NCBI GenBank assembly: GCA_021432635.1
Contig: MU270132.1
Location: forward strand, 50,584 to 114,583
DNA: 64,000 nt
Direction of reading: 5' to 3'
Source of the DNA: Thozetella sp. PMI_491
Lineage: Eukaryota > Ascomycota > Sordariomycetes > Chaetosphaeriales > Chaetosphaeriaceae
The notes beneath the pieces are model-generated. The model did no database searches, was not told the origin of the DNA, and saw only the letters and a program-made list of their open reading frames with translations. Positions 11,580 through 22,849 of this stretch are shown in pieces (the stretch's first letter is position 1; every line of letters begins with the position of its first letter). Both the position numbers and the translations under genes were made by a program.

Positions 11580-13364
11580 TTAGTTTAATAGCGACGAACA
11601 TAAGAAGCGGATCGAAGAATCGATCCTATCTTAAAGAGACGGGCAGATGCGTTGGAAGCATAGTTTCGGAGCACTTTGCCGTTGCTAAATAAAGGGCCGT
11701 GTGAATTTGAATTTCAAGTTAGACAATATAATCAGAGGACCTTGACATCTTCTGCCCTACTACTCTTCCGCAGTGGCCTCCGGCGAACGAAGATATACGC
11801 TAGTTGGAAGCTAAACGTACTACCGTACCTACAATATAATTAGTACACATCCACCATTTTACGTTTTACTATGTGGCTCTGAAGCACCTAGTGTGATCGA
11901 GCGTCTGGTTTCTTTTCTCTGCCTTAATTAGTAGCTGTCTACGATTAGGTAGGCCGGATATATCGTTGTTCTGCATTGAAGCAGTATCTCAAGACATTCA
12001 GATCCCCGCCTTAGTCCGTTTACCCGATTTGCATGACCTATTCTCGGTTACATATTGAGAATCTAGAAGCTCTTCCGTGCTGCTAGGGTGGAGATAGTCA
12101 AAGTGGGTGTGCGTAACGCCCCTCCGCATCTCGCCTCCGCCATACATCGGTGTAAAAGAAAAGGCCCTTTCTCGGGAAAAGCCGCACATAGTAGCACACT
12201 AAAGTAGGCTGGCTTGGCACTACGCACCATGAAGGCCACCCTGGCCCGACTCTGTCGCAAATCCCTTGCAGAGAGACGGCCAAAGCAAAAAAGAATCTCT
12301 TTCGGTCAATGTGTTGTATCAACCTAATTTTTAGTGCGTGGACAGCCGCCGGTAGGGGCTGTCTTGTCCACACGGCCGCGCCAAGGCCGAACAGGTCCGT
12401 CCGTGGAAGCTCATGGTGGGGTCGGTGATGGACCGTGCCGAGTCCGAGCCCAACAATCAAGGGGCGGCCCGAACGTGCATGCCCACGCTAGGGCCACGGG
12501 GGGGAGGTCAACTGTCCGAGCGTTTCGTCTTGGGGTATCGAATGAACCATTTTTGTTCCATGCCGTACACGTACACTGGTATTGCAATCAAGATGTGAAA
12601 GTTACATTTCCTACTCGGGAATATATATTTCGAGACTGAACTATACGCTAGATACTAATATAAATATTGGAAGCATCATCTACTTCGATCGCGCTAATGT
12701 AAACTAAACCGGGTAAGTTACGTTCGTTTGTTAAGACGAACCCGAAACGAACACGCCCCGGAACCGCAATGAGCCTGCTCCAGTCGGATGACTGCAGTGA
12801 GCTGCCATTTATCGAAGGTATTTCGTTATGCCAGCAATTTAGACCAGTTTATCTAGGCAAAGGAATTACACAGTGTGAGGCAAAATTCAACGAAACAACT
12901 TCTCTGCATACCAAAAGCCCCCGCCCCCTCAAGAAGGACCAAACAGGACATGCATTATGTCACGCTGGTGTGGCCCAACACCCAAGTCAATTGTATAGTT
13001 AGTCTGATAATTCCGCGACCCACAACGCAATAAGGCCTCCCTGCTTCTGGAGGAAAAGCTGCTACTGTTTCGGGCACGAACACAATAGCTGAGATGAAAC
13101 CGGATTGTTTCCTCGGGCCAAGATTGTGTTTCCCGTGTATCTTCTGAATTGGACATCCGAAAGTGATTAAAAAATACATGCGGCCGTTCCATTTCTTAGC
13201 CAAGAATATAGGGTCTAAGTACGTCAGAAGTACCCGGAGCGCCATTGCACGCCCAAGTGAAATACCCCTAACCCCATAAATTCCACCAGCTCCCCCTCCA
13301 CTGCGAAGATTTCGATTTCGCCGCGCTACCAAGGTGTCGCCACCATCAATACGTTTGTGCAAGG
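11580..13364. other. Intergenic region with a GC-rich patch
   Basis: 11580-12050 is AT-rich. 12060-12590 is GC-richer and open in several frames on both strands, but none gives a recognisable protein and no splice pattern joins them. It may be an inserted non-coding element. A short hairpin lies at 12722-12752. Confidence 0.4.
12722..12752. repeat. Short perfect inverted repeat (hairpin)
   Basis: GTTCGTTT at 12722-12729 and AAACGAAC at 12745-12752 are perfect 8-base complements around a 15-base spacer. It could be an element end or a local palindrome; no function is inferred. Confidence 0.5.
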
Positions 13365-14446
13365 ATGCGGACCTACTATGTCACCACATTATACGCAGCC
13401 ATTGCATCCATGGTTCTTCTCGCTAATACGGCTGGCGCTGGCAGCAATAGCCAGCTACCAGCAACAAAAGTACATCTCTATCCCAGAATTACAGCCCCAG
13501 CTATGGCTCCTATCCTTCAAACACACCGGAATCCCGATACGGTGACAACTGAAAACAAGAATTATGACTGCCAGGTTGTCCAGCCACGGCAGCAGGTCCA
13601 GCAACAGGAGAAATTACTGAGCTCAGAAAGGGAGCTGCTCTCATCAATCCAGCTGCTTCAACAAAGTGTGATAACACTCCAACAATCCGCAGCTAGCGCC
13701 ATCGCCAGTGTACGCTCCACGGCGGACGAGAAATTCAACGCCGCCAGTTCCAATGCAGCCATTGCCCTTGCCAGTGCCGTGGCTGCACAAGCGAAATCAC
13801 CCGTTACAATCACAGCCCTTGCAACTATCACAGCAACGAATATGGCGACCCTGACGGCGACAGTAATCGTCACATCATTAATGACAGAAACTTTAGACGG
13901 AGCTGTGACAGTAACCGTGGGAACTGATGGTGCATCACTCCAAAAAGGCGTCCCGGTACCTGTGTCTACAGCGCCATCGCCGCAAAGCGATTCTTCGGAT
14001 CTCGGCCAGGTATGTGTGCGTGGTTCTTAGCTTGTGATTAAAGCCGCCTTGAGACTGACTCGCATATGAACTTAAAGCAAATTCAGCCACAGACAACGCT
14101 TGTGGACGCCTGCAGCACATCTGGTAGGGCACTTGTCATAGCAGGGCTTATCATAGGTGTGCTTGGTCTAACCGCACTGGGGTTGGCAGTTTGGTGTGTC
14201 TGCCAGCGACGAACCCGAGGATCCAGGTCGGAACCACCAAGTCCCGGCGACAGCATATGGTCCGAAAAGCTAAAGCTATTCCGTCCGGCGCGCGCTGGAG
14301 TTTTATCAAAGGAAAACATATCTAAGCCTACCAGGCTCAGTGCATGGCCCAATCCAAGGAAGCAAAATAGTGATTGCCTATCGTTCCAAGACATAGGTTT
14401 GCCATCTATGCAAACAATGACCCCAGTAAAAGGTCGCACTAGTTAG
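13365..14446 (+). CDS. Single-pass type I membrane protein with Gln-rich coiled coil, unknown function
   Basis: Two exons, 13365-14009 and 14078-14446, join in phase 0 across a 68-nt intron (GTATGT…CTGAC…AAAG) to 337 residues. The N-terminus is a signal peptide of about 25 residues. A Gln/Ser-rich, probably coiled-coil segment follows (roughly residues 70-150), then a Thr/Val/Ala-rich stalk. One transmembrane helix lies near 233-257 (ALVIAGLIIGVLGLTALGL) and is followed by a basic cytoplasmic tail. The layout is that of a cell-surface or secretory-pathway protein with a short cytosolic tail, similar in plan to fungal wall-stress sensors, but I see no WSC cysteines, so no function is assigned. 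Confidence 0.7.
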
Positions 14447-15765
14447 ACACAAGTAGTGTTAAAGGAAGAAAGAATAGAGGACTGATTGCAAAGGTTATAG
14501 CTCGATCCTTGATACTCGTGAGGCGCGTGCCCTGGTTGGTTGCCTAGTGCAATCCGGGCCCGGGTCGTTGTCCAGATTACAAAAGAGGCTCTTTTTGTTC
14601 GCCAGATCAGGGGCAGGCAATTTAGTATCACGATTACAGCCATCAGACACGTGGTTCGCCACGTATATAATTAAGCTGTACTTTAATACACTCTTTTGAT
14701 TCCTTTTACCTCGCAGAGCTTCCACTCCATTGCTCGTAGCCATAGTCAAAGGCCCCAGAGTCTTCTCTCTCCTGGTTACACTTTCAGGCTACACCACCCC
14801 GTGAGAACCTGAGATAGACCTGAGGTTTTAGGGAGCCCATCAGATCCTCGTCCTTGGTATCTAGATGTGTGTGCGTCTGCGCTAGGTAGCCACGCTGTGC
14901 GCTCTCCTCATCAATGTTTATTATATACCGCATAATAGCCTGAATAGTTAAAAATATGATATTATATAAAAATACAATAAGAGCGTGATGTTTATTCTAT
15001 TTGAGTATCGATCAATCGGCATCATTATTATTGTGATTGTTATTATTCAGCTGAGTAATAACAAGATGAAAATTGAATATCCCAAATATCTGCCTTTAAC
15101 ATGAATATTATACTCCTTTAATCGTGATGGGATCTATTTATCTTTAAAAAGAGAAAATAAATCTCAGAAACTTTGTTTCAGAACCGTCCGCTGTATTTTC
15201 ATAAATAAGGCTACACGGATACCTTAGCTAGGCCGTAGCTGCTGTAACCTGTTTTACGACCCCATGAGACAAAGGGAGATCATAGTGCAGCATGCTGCTT
15301 CCTAAAGAAACTTTTAAAACAATCTTCGTTATACTGTAGTCCATATATTTGATATCACCATCAAAGAGATGCAGCTGCTTTAATAAGCTCGTTCCTTCTT
15401 ACGGTAGGTTCTATGTACCTAATTGCTAATTTTAGGTTCAGTGGTGCGAAAGGACCCATTATCACAAACCACCCCAACACCTCGCGAGTGTCGCTAGCTG
15501 GGGCCAAAACCGGGCGAAAAGCCATGAACGCAATTGGAGATTGGTTGCTGTAGGTTGAGAGCGTTGCTTGTCTGTTTAGACTGTGCGCTATCTCATTACA
15601 TGAGTAGTTTCAGTACTGCCAGCTACAACAGAAGACAGCGTAATCTCAGCCACTCCGCTTCCAGGCTTAATTTACCTTGCTAAAATTATAGGACTTCATC
15701 GTCCAGTGTCCTCGGATTCCAGAAGTCATCCGGCATTTTCTCGGGATCTTTGCCATTCCATTCTG
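14447..15765. other. AT-rich intergenic region
   Basis: No supported gene. 14900-15220 is very AT-rich and full of stops, consistent with mutated repeat DNA. Confidence 0.5.
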
Positions 15766-16577
15766 TTATATATTCCATTCCAAGAGACCATCATAATTTT
15801 GACAGTAACGGGTTGTGGGAAACTTGGGTTCTGGTAGGATCATCAGGTGAGGGAGGTCTGTTCGATTATACCACGTGAATCCGATGAGAGAGACATCAGG
15901 CTCGCATTGGAAATATTCTCGCAGAACAGCGATGCAATGGTTGACGTGGAACTTCTGGAACTTTAGTACAGCCTCTTTCTGCTGAGGTGTCCTTGTCTCA
16001 TCAGCCAGCACTTGGGCCCCATAAAATTCGCTGTTCCAAACTAGAGATTTTCGGACAGAGTTTAGGCAGTGAAGCTGGTGTTGGACTTCCAAGACCGCAT
16101 AATAGCCACCGCCGTACTTGTCTGCTGTCCGAACTTGAGATTCGGCAATGCCGCTCAGTAGTGCGATGTCTTTGTCGACCTGAAACGCAGATATATATCT
16201 AGCCTGTCCCATGCAGCATCCACTTCTGGCGTTGGGTTTTGTGTATATAAATTGAATTCTAATATATTGTCTTGGTATATTGGCTTCTCTCGGTAGGACA
16301 TATCGACTAATTCGAACACCGGTGACCATCTGGATTGGCGAACCGATCGGAAGGGGACAGTCAACGAAACAGGGGGCCATTGGAGTACATATACGCCGAG
16401 GACAGTCACAAATAAGACAAATGCAGTATGTAGGACAACCAAGAGGCAGATATGGCCCCTCGATCGCTGCTTTAATTGTCCGAGATTGTTTCTACTGGCT
16501 TTCTGAGCCCTTCCCAATAGCTCTTCGCTCTCCAGGAAATCTTCGAAAGGTGATTTCGATCGGGCATGTAACGTCAT
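15766..16577 (-). pseudogene. UstYa-like (DUF3328) oxidase-family gene with one frameshift
   Basis: The first frame (16577 down to about 16190) has a short N-tail, a transmembrane helix (ICLLVVLHTAFVLFVTVLGV) and the family motif TPEVDAAWDRL. The second frame (about 16200 to 15766) has the DUF3328 core with both HxxHC signatures: HQLHCLN and HVNHCI. The two frames overlap in 16155-16380 and no GT/AG pair joins them; a single-base indel near 16185 explains the break. Family members act in ribosomal-peptide and other fungal metabolite pathways (ustiloxin, cyclochlorotine types), catalysing oxidative or cyclising steps at membranes. Both HxxHC motifs survive, so decay is recent or the shift is a sequence error. 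Confidence 0.8.
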
Positions 16578-17186
16578 TGCCGTCGTTGAGATAAGATAAT
16601 TGCTGTTGAAAAAATGCAGACTATTCGGCCTATAAGGTAGGTATGATGAGTACCCAGCAATAGTTATGTGTTTGAAGATAGAGGAGTGCTAAACGCATTG
16701 GCGGGAATGTCGCGCGCAGACTTATATTTGCTTACATACACCCGCTTGCTGCGGCATTTTCGGCTACATTAGATATATTAATGGTCTAGTTGGTTCAATT
16801 CCAAAGGAAACCGAGATGGCGTATTCTCACATAGGATTCACGTCTCTTTTCTCTAGGGTCGCATTCACCCTTTGTCCTACCGATTTGACACCTCATGACC
16901 AACGAAGTAGCCCCTAGAAGAGAAATCAGGGACTTTTCGCGCATACATTTACCAACCAACGCATTGATGTCCGGGCCGTAAAATTGGTATTTTCTGCATA
17001 TATATCACTTAAAGCACTGCACCATCGCTACGTTTGGGTTACATTTGGGGGCCACAGTTGGGGGCGACAGCCGTGATGAAGGTTTTATTTCACTTGATTG
17101 TTGATCACGCGGGCGATCACTTCGGTCAACGCCTAAGCAGCAAGAGAGAGGAGCTGTGTGAAGAGGATTGAAAGCTGATGAGAGTG

Positions 17187-17193
17187 TATATTA
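17187..17193 (+). promoter_or_regulatory. Possible TATA box of the small secreted peptide gene
   Basis: TATATTA lies about 200 bases before the ATG at 17387 and is followed by a pyrimidine-rich leader, as in strongly expressed fungal genes. Confidence 0.35.
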
Positions 17194-17386
17194 AGACTCC
17201 AGTCTCCCAGTATCAAGACCAGTTTCGATTAGACATCTGCGTACCATTCTGAGGCGAAGTATTCAAACAATTCTTATCTCTATCCAGACTCTCGAACGCA
17301 AGTTCTTCGTCTATCAGCGATCCTTCGCCCAGACCTTTCCTACTATGTATCTATCCGGGGATAACATAGACCCAGGAATCCTCAAG

Positions 17387-17536
17387 ATGAAGGCTTCCAT
17401 TGCGTTCATTACCTTCTTCGCTGCCAGTATTTTGGTACTTGGCATTCCAGCTGTGGTCTCTGACGCCGGGGTTGAAGATCGGGCGTCTTCTTGGAATAGG
17501 GACTTGAAGCGCGAGGATTACGAGGTCAAAGCCTAA
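17387..17536 (+). CDS. Small secreted peptide precursor with a Lys-Arg site
   Basis: A 49-residue protein if the second ATG is used, or 63 residues from the in-frame ATG at 17345. The second start puts a clean signal peptide at the N-terminus (MKASIAFITFFAAS followed by a hydrophobic run ending near VVSDA). The remaining 22 residues are charged and contain a dibasic Lys-Arg before a short Glu-Asp-Tyr-containing tail. Kex2 cleaves after Lys-Arg in the fungal Golgi, so a processed peptide is possible. It lies about 800 bases from the UstYa-like relic and is divergently transcribed from it. Such neighbours are typical of fungal RiPP clusters, but only one Lys-Arg and no repeated core are present, so the link is inference. 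There are no cysteines. Confidence 0.5.
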   Translation: MKASIAFITFFAASILVLGIPAVVSDAGVEDRASSWNRDLKREDYEVKA

Positions 17537-18129
17537 AACATGGGTCGGCGGGGGTGTATAGGTTCGGAATATGGACGGATCTAGGGAAGGAAATCGTGAA
17601 TTGGTTCACAAGCAACTGGGAACTTTGCTCGCATGCCCGGCCGACTTCCGTGCCTATCTATAATCAAAGGTAGACTGCGTATAGTGAACTCATGAACTTG
17701 GCAATCAAACCAGACTATCAATACACACGTGGCTACCTTGAAGTTCACCAGCGCGGTATGGGCCGTACCCAGTCGCTACGAATAGACGACCCATTACCAA
17801 GCTCTCGCAGATCTCCATGGATCTTCCACGATTTCTTTAGCAAAGGAAACATCAAGGTCAACCACATATATAGGGATCGCAAGATCTTCCCGCCAATAGA
17901 ATGTTTTTTCATCGCACCTGGACGCCAAGCCGATGGTGCTAGGCTTTAACAGGTATAGAAATATAAGGCAATGCTGGTACTCTTCGTGATTAACAGGCAT
18001 TTGCGAATCGACTGCAAGGTCATGGCATCGGGGGGCGGCATAGAAGGCTGGCTGTTCTCTGGCTTTGCATACTTGACCGCGTGAGGGATTACCCCTCTCG
18101 CGAACGCCAAACAAAACAACAACATACGG
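17537..18129. other. Stretch without a supported gene
   Basis: Several frames are open on both strands but none has recognisable content. It may be the eroded start of the HET-domain relic that follows. Confidence 0.35.
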
Positions 18130-18460
18130 CCCAATGTCATCTCTGTCGAACCACCTAACCCCGGGTCCCATAACGACCCCATTCACGACGATCTACGTAT
18201 CTTCTGCCTCGGCGACAGGCCCCGCTACAAGGCGTTATCCTACGTCCCGCGGATCAAGGTCCCGGTCCCTTAGATATTCGTTAACGAGCACCTCTCGTAT
18301 GCCACAAACAACCTGATCACGGCGCTTTCCTGTATACACCACAGCGCTTTGCCGCCTACGCCACCCAGTGCTCAAGCAATGTTTTTGGGGCAACGCATTA
18401 TGCATCAACATGACCAACAAGACCAAAAGTTCGTGGATCTGGGCATGGGCGGGTTAAGAA
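18130..18460 (+). pseudogene. HET-domain fragment, frameshifted
   Basis: One frame gives LRIFCLGDRPRYKALSYV and, after an in-frame TAG near 18270, IFVNEHLSYATNNLITAL. A shift to another frame near 18380 gives FWGNALCINMTNKTK. These are the ordered signatures of a HET domain (ALSYxWG, naming of residues in between, LWIDALCINQ), which in filamentous ascomycetes triggers heterokaryon-incompatibility cell death. The domain is cut short and both stop and shift are present, so no working protein is made. Confidence 0.7.
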
Positions 18461-19360
18461 GTGATCCCACATCTTATTTTTTGTTCCATGGTTATTCAAA
18501 ATACATCTTCATCTACAAATAGACCTTCTGTATTTTCCATTTTCCTAGCCCAGGAAATTTGATTATAATTGAAAACGTATTTCAAAGTAACAGTAAAATA
18601 AGTTTCAGTCTCAGGACAATCCATCTCTTATAATTGGAGAATAATGTGAGTTTAATATAATTAAAAAAATATTTTTACTTTGTTTTGTCAGTATTGTAAT
18701 CCTAAGACCCGGGGTAAATAATACTGAGAGGCTACTATAATATGTATCATAAAACTTTAAAAAAAGTAAATATTATTTATAACTTGTTCATAATAGTAAT
18801 CGATCTAAATGGATCAATATAGTGGCGATGCGAACAGATACAACAACCCGAGTATCATTATAATATAGTTGGGAATCGCAGCTATCCAGTCATATATTTA
18901 ACACGTTGTTAAGGTCACTAGTTGCGGAGATATGGTTCAATGAAGACGGTAGGCAATGTGTGGATTAATGTGATGTTAGATGCTTAGTCTAGAGCTATCT
19001 AGAGAAGTGGAGAAGATTCCTCTCATCTTAATTATATCACCTGGTATAGTATATGACATAAGCAGCTAAGCTACTCGTTAGACCTATGCGCTCTAAGAGC
19101 GTGGATTAGCCGCTTACCTCGTTGGCCGTGGTTAGCTATTAAACTCACTACCCCTTCTATTGACGTATTGGGGAGGCAATCTGACAGCATTGCGGTGCTG
19201 ATACGCTCGTCGATTGGCATACCGAGATGCCGCGTGCAGTACCGGTATCCGCTTAGAAGATCTCCCTAGCGCTAGATCAAACACACTCTGGATCTAGAAT
19301 AGTTATTCCACTTGGATAACGGCGCCCTTCAATGGTCTGACAACACTTATTACTGACGTG
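18461..19360. other. AT-rich stop-filled stretch
   Basis: 18470-18900 is strongly AT-rich with no coding potential; 18900-19360 becomes more mixed and leads into the tandem repeat. It is probably mutated repeat DNA. Confidence 0.5.
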
Positions 19361-19650
19361 GCGACGTGGGGCCGGTTTGACCCTAGATACCAGCCTCACG
19401 GCACCGATAGCCGTCTCCAGTCGCGGCTAGATGCTACCGGGAATCGGTTGCCGTGGCGATGTGGGGCCGGCTTATTAGCCTTGCTTACCGGCCTCACGGC
19501 ACCGATAGCCGTCTCCCGCCGCATCTAGATACTAGCGGAATCGATCGACTTGGCAGCGTGGGGCCGGTTTATTGGTCTTACGTACCCAGCCCTACGGCAC
19601 CGATAGCCGTGTCCAGCTGCGGATAGATGCTAGCGAGAATCGGTTAGCCA
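19361..19650. repeat. Tandem repeat, three units of 95-97 bp
   Basis: The word GTGGGGCCGG starts at 19366, 19461 and 19558. Each unit also carries CACGGCACCGATAGCCG (CTACGGCACCGATAGCCG in unit 3), then a variant of CTAGATGCTA, then GAATCGGTT or a variant. Units differ mainly by scattered substitutions. The array is far more GC-rich than its flanks. The inner CGGC-ACCGATA-GCCG can form a small hairpin in every unit. No protein-coding frame runs through it. Confidence 0.85.
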
Positions 19651-20087
19651 CCAAACGTCATCCCAGTCTCCATCACTATTCGTGGTCAACGATCTGTTCG
19701 AGTATTCTAAGGCAATGTAAGCTAGAAATGATCTACTGCAGGGGAAATGCATCAAGTGTTAAATAACTTTCTCCTTTAGAATCTCTAGCTCTGCTTCTCT
19801 ATCTGACGTTATTCGGGATGTCATATGGGACGTAATGGGCTTCGGAACTATATAAACATGACAACTGATAGACCTGGCTGACTGTATTTGACACTAACCA
19901 TTACCGTCTAGATCTGCAGTAAGGAATGCAAGAATGTCGTACATCCTTTGGTCATATACAGGGACCAAGTCCCCAGTAGCGGAGTCGCTATACTTACGGG
20001 AGGTATCATTCTGCCATGGGTAAGATTGACCAGGTGAGGATACTACCTAATAAATCGTATTCGGCCCTGTATATTAGTTGCAAATTG

Positions 20088-20097
20088 TATATATAAA
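20088..20097 (+). promoter_or_regulatory. TATA box of the DUF1264 gene
   Basis: TATATATAAA stands about 100 bases before the ATG at 20199, followed by a CT-rich leader typical of filamentous fungi. Confidence 0.55.
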
Positions 20098-20198
20098 GAC
20101 ACTTCCCTTTCCTACCTCCAACCCTGATTCTTCCATCTTTCTCAAACCCTAAGTTCACTCATATTGGCGACTATCCTCTTCCGCTCCACAGAACCAAG

Positions 20199-21202
20199 AT
20201 GTGCTTCCGAATCCCGATTGTCCTTTCTCTTCTCGGTGCCTTCTCGGCTCTCGTAACTGCTACTCTACCTTTTGGGCACTACGGACCTGAGGGCACCGTT
20301 CTCTTTCTCAATGGTTTCCACTTCGTCTCGGGCCACTCAGACTGGGAGATTTCGGCGAATCACTATTGCGTGATCGTTACCGACGACCTACTACAGTGCG
20401 TGGTCTATAGCGCCAGCACGACGCCAGCGCGCTTGTCAGGCATCGAGTATATTGTCAGCAGCGCTGCCTTTGAGACGTTTGATTACGAAGGTAAAGGTTC
20501 CTCTAGATCACCTTGATAAAATGTATTTGACTCATGCGAATGGCACTTTAGAGCGCCAGCTGTGGCATAGCCATGCCTATGAGGTCACGAGCGGGTTCTT
20601 GATTCAGCCTGGGCTCCCCGAAGGTAAAGGTCTGCCAACTCTCCTCGCAACCCTCGTCATGCTTAATCGCCCTTATTAGCTGTGGACCACGTCATCATGA
20701 AAGATGTCCTAGTCGGGACTTATGGGAAGACATTCGCGACCTGGTCCTACGAGTCCCAGAACCTCTCGTATCCACTCGGCATCCCCGACTTAGTGGTAGG
20801 ATATACCGGGGATTCGCAGATCACACCCAACTTCGTGACGCAGAGGGATGAGCTCTTTGGAACTAATACAACGGAAACCAAAGAGAACAGGGAGGATATT
20901 GTCGGTAAGTTAAAAAAAAAACATGTGTTGGGTTCGGGTGTGAGCTAATATAATATGCTGTTACTAGCCCCGCCAGTGATTGCCGGAGCGGATTCGTGGA
21001 AGTATGGGTGAGTGTACCACTGTTCCTCCCTTCTTGGAATATAGAGACTAAGATATATTAAAAGCTATGTCCTTACCATTGGTCTTGTTAACACAACGGC
21101 AAATACTTCTTTTGGTACGGCTGGGAGCAGCTGAAAGGGGAGAACGCTGGCAGCGTTAGGAACACTGAAGCCAGCTATAGCAGCTCGCAAAGACTCTACT
21201 AG
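20199..21202 (+). CDS. Secreted DUF1264 (oil-body-associated-protein-like) protein, five exons
   Basis: Exons 20199-20490, 20552-20623, 20680-20904 and 20968-21007 join in frame across GT/AG introns of 61, 56 and 63 nt. A signal peptide (MCFRIPIVLSLLGAFSALV) precedes the DUF1264 core: HYCVIVTDDLLQCVVY, ARLSGIEYIVSS, LWHSHAYEV, GTYGKTFATW and PLGIPDLVV. Plant and fungal relatives are usually not secreted; their biochemical role is unknown. The last intron starts at GTGAGT (21008), but the acceptor that would restore the conserved GKYFFW end (before 21098) reads ACG instead of AG. The nearest real AG (21063-21064) leads to a different short tail. The end of the gene is therefore uncertain and may be damaged; 21202 is the stop of the GKYFFW frame. 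Confidence 0.8.
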
Positions 21203-22849
21203 ATGCCCAGTATTGATTATCAATGCAACGGCTGCGGTATAATCTCATTCTTGTTTGCCTTGAACTTTTCCATTTAGAGTCCCGGGCTAGTTTTAGGCGT
21301 GGAGTGCTCCGTAGCCACTCCCAACCGGAGTTGATTATATGTTCCCTCTGTTCCGAGTTGCAGCCACAGCAGACTCGGCAGGGTACCCGAATTGCTCAAT
21401 TTTTCGTAGTATATAATTCGCAAACGCATGGGCTCGCCTGTGAAGGTGACCGCACTTGGTGAGGTAACGTAACTTGATCTTAAGACTCGTGATACATATT
21501 TGCTACGAAAACATATTGGAAGTTGAGAAGGTTGCGTGCGTAGAGAACGTACGCCCCAGACCCGCTTAATATGTCGCTAGATGGACCTCTCTAAGATTTT
21601 GTGGTATTCGTTACATTCTAGACCGACGTCGCTAAATATTTCACTTGTAGACCTTCTAAGATTGCACGAAAGCTGTGCTTGATTAATAACTGTTTTTACA
21701 GATTTCAAACAAAGCTAGATCCTTAGGATAGTCAAGTAATCAAGTCTTATGCACCCACACTGTCAACAATCCATCACATTAGTGCTCGCAGTCTAAGTTT
21801 CCTCATAGAGGGCTAGAAACATATATATATATATTATTAACCACTTCTCTGAATATGTTCGAGGAGTTAGAAGGCGGGATTTATTGACTTAGTAGCTCCG
21901 ATAAGATCCTTGAACCACACTGTTTAGGCGAATATACTGGCATGTACGAGTACAAGTCTTAAACTCTTGGTTACGCGCTTAGCGAACGGTAATACCTCAG
22001 AATTGTATCATGTAGGCGAACATGCTAACGTTAAAGCATGCAAATAAGGATCTTACTCTTAGTAGCATACAACCTGCCTACCGATATCGATATATGCCGG
22101 GAATAAGTGAATATGCTAAACTTTTTAAGATAATAATTGTTTAAATAGCGGTCTCGCGATGCCTGTAGTAGTAGGCGTACCTTTAACCCTTACCACGTAT
22201 TTATCCCCCTTACCGCCGCTCTAAGAGGTTAGCGATCCAGCGAACTATTACTCTAGCTAGGTAGTATTATTTTACATTAGGCGGTACTAATACAGTCCCT
22301 AGGGATAATTAATACTGATTAGATATAGGACTAAATCTAATATATATACCCAGTCTAACTCAGCTCTCAATTCCAACTATAGTGAAGCCGACCTGAAGTG
22401 TTGCAGCGATATTCTTTTCTAGCCGATCTAATAATTAGATTATTTAGATAAGATCCCTGGTTAACACGAGCCCTATAAGGACAGTAAGAAAAGTACGAGG
22501 ATTCGAGGAAACATCTCTGTAATAGACTATAGACACTACTCCCAGAAGCGAAAGAAAGGAAGCAGCCAATGGACCCGCTGGGTGGCCTCTTTACTGTAGC
22601 AGCTGCTGTCAGGTGTTGGCCAGCTGCTTCATAGCTGCTTAGGGCTGTAGTGTGGTGGTGGCCTTTAGCTGGCAGCTGGCGTGACGCCTCCCCTAGGCCC
22701 CTCACTAGCAGAGGCTAAAATTCGCCTTTATCCCCGCTTTGTATCCTGCCCGGACTGAATTCTTTCGCAAGACCTCGCAGGCTAAACTTTTGGTTCGCAT
22801 AGTTTATCAGTCGTGACAACCGCCAATCTTCAACGCGAACAACTGCGAA
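21203..22849. other. Long intergenic region
   Basis: No supported gene. 21700-22370 is AT-rich with frequent stops; 22520-22720 is a GC-richer patch just before the next gene and may hold its promoter. A TA run lies near 21823. Confidence 0.45.

Noticed and set aside
12063-12639. Overlapping frames in a GC-rich patch
   Set aside because: No frame stands out and none has recognisable content.
4501-17536. One functional secondary-metabolite cluster joining the NRPS-like gene, amidohydrolase and UstYa-like gene
   Set aside because: The amidohydrolase and UstYa genes are broken and more than 2 kb of repeat-like DNA separates them from the NRPS-like gene; co-function is not supported.
17794-18186. 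130-codon frame on the minus strand
   Set aside because: The plus strand at its 3' side carries the HET-domain relic and the minus translation resembles no family.
19361-19650. Tandem repeat considered as a CRISPR array
   Set aside because: Units are contiguous 95-97 bp repeats without spacers, in a eukaryotic genome.
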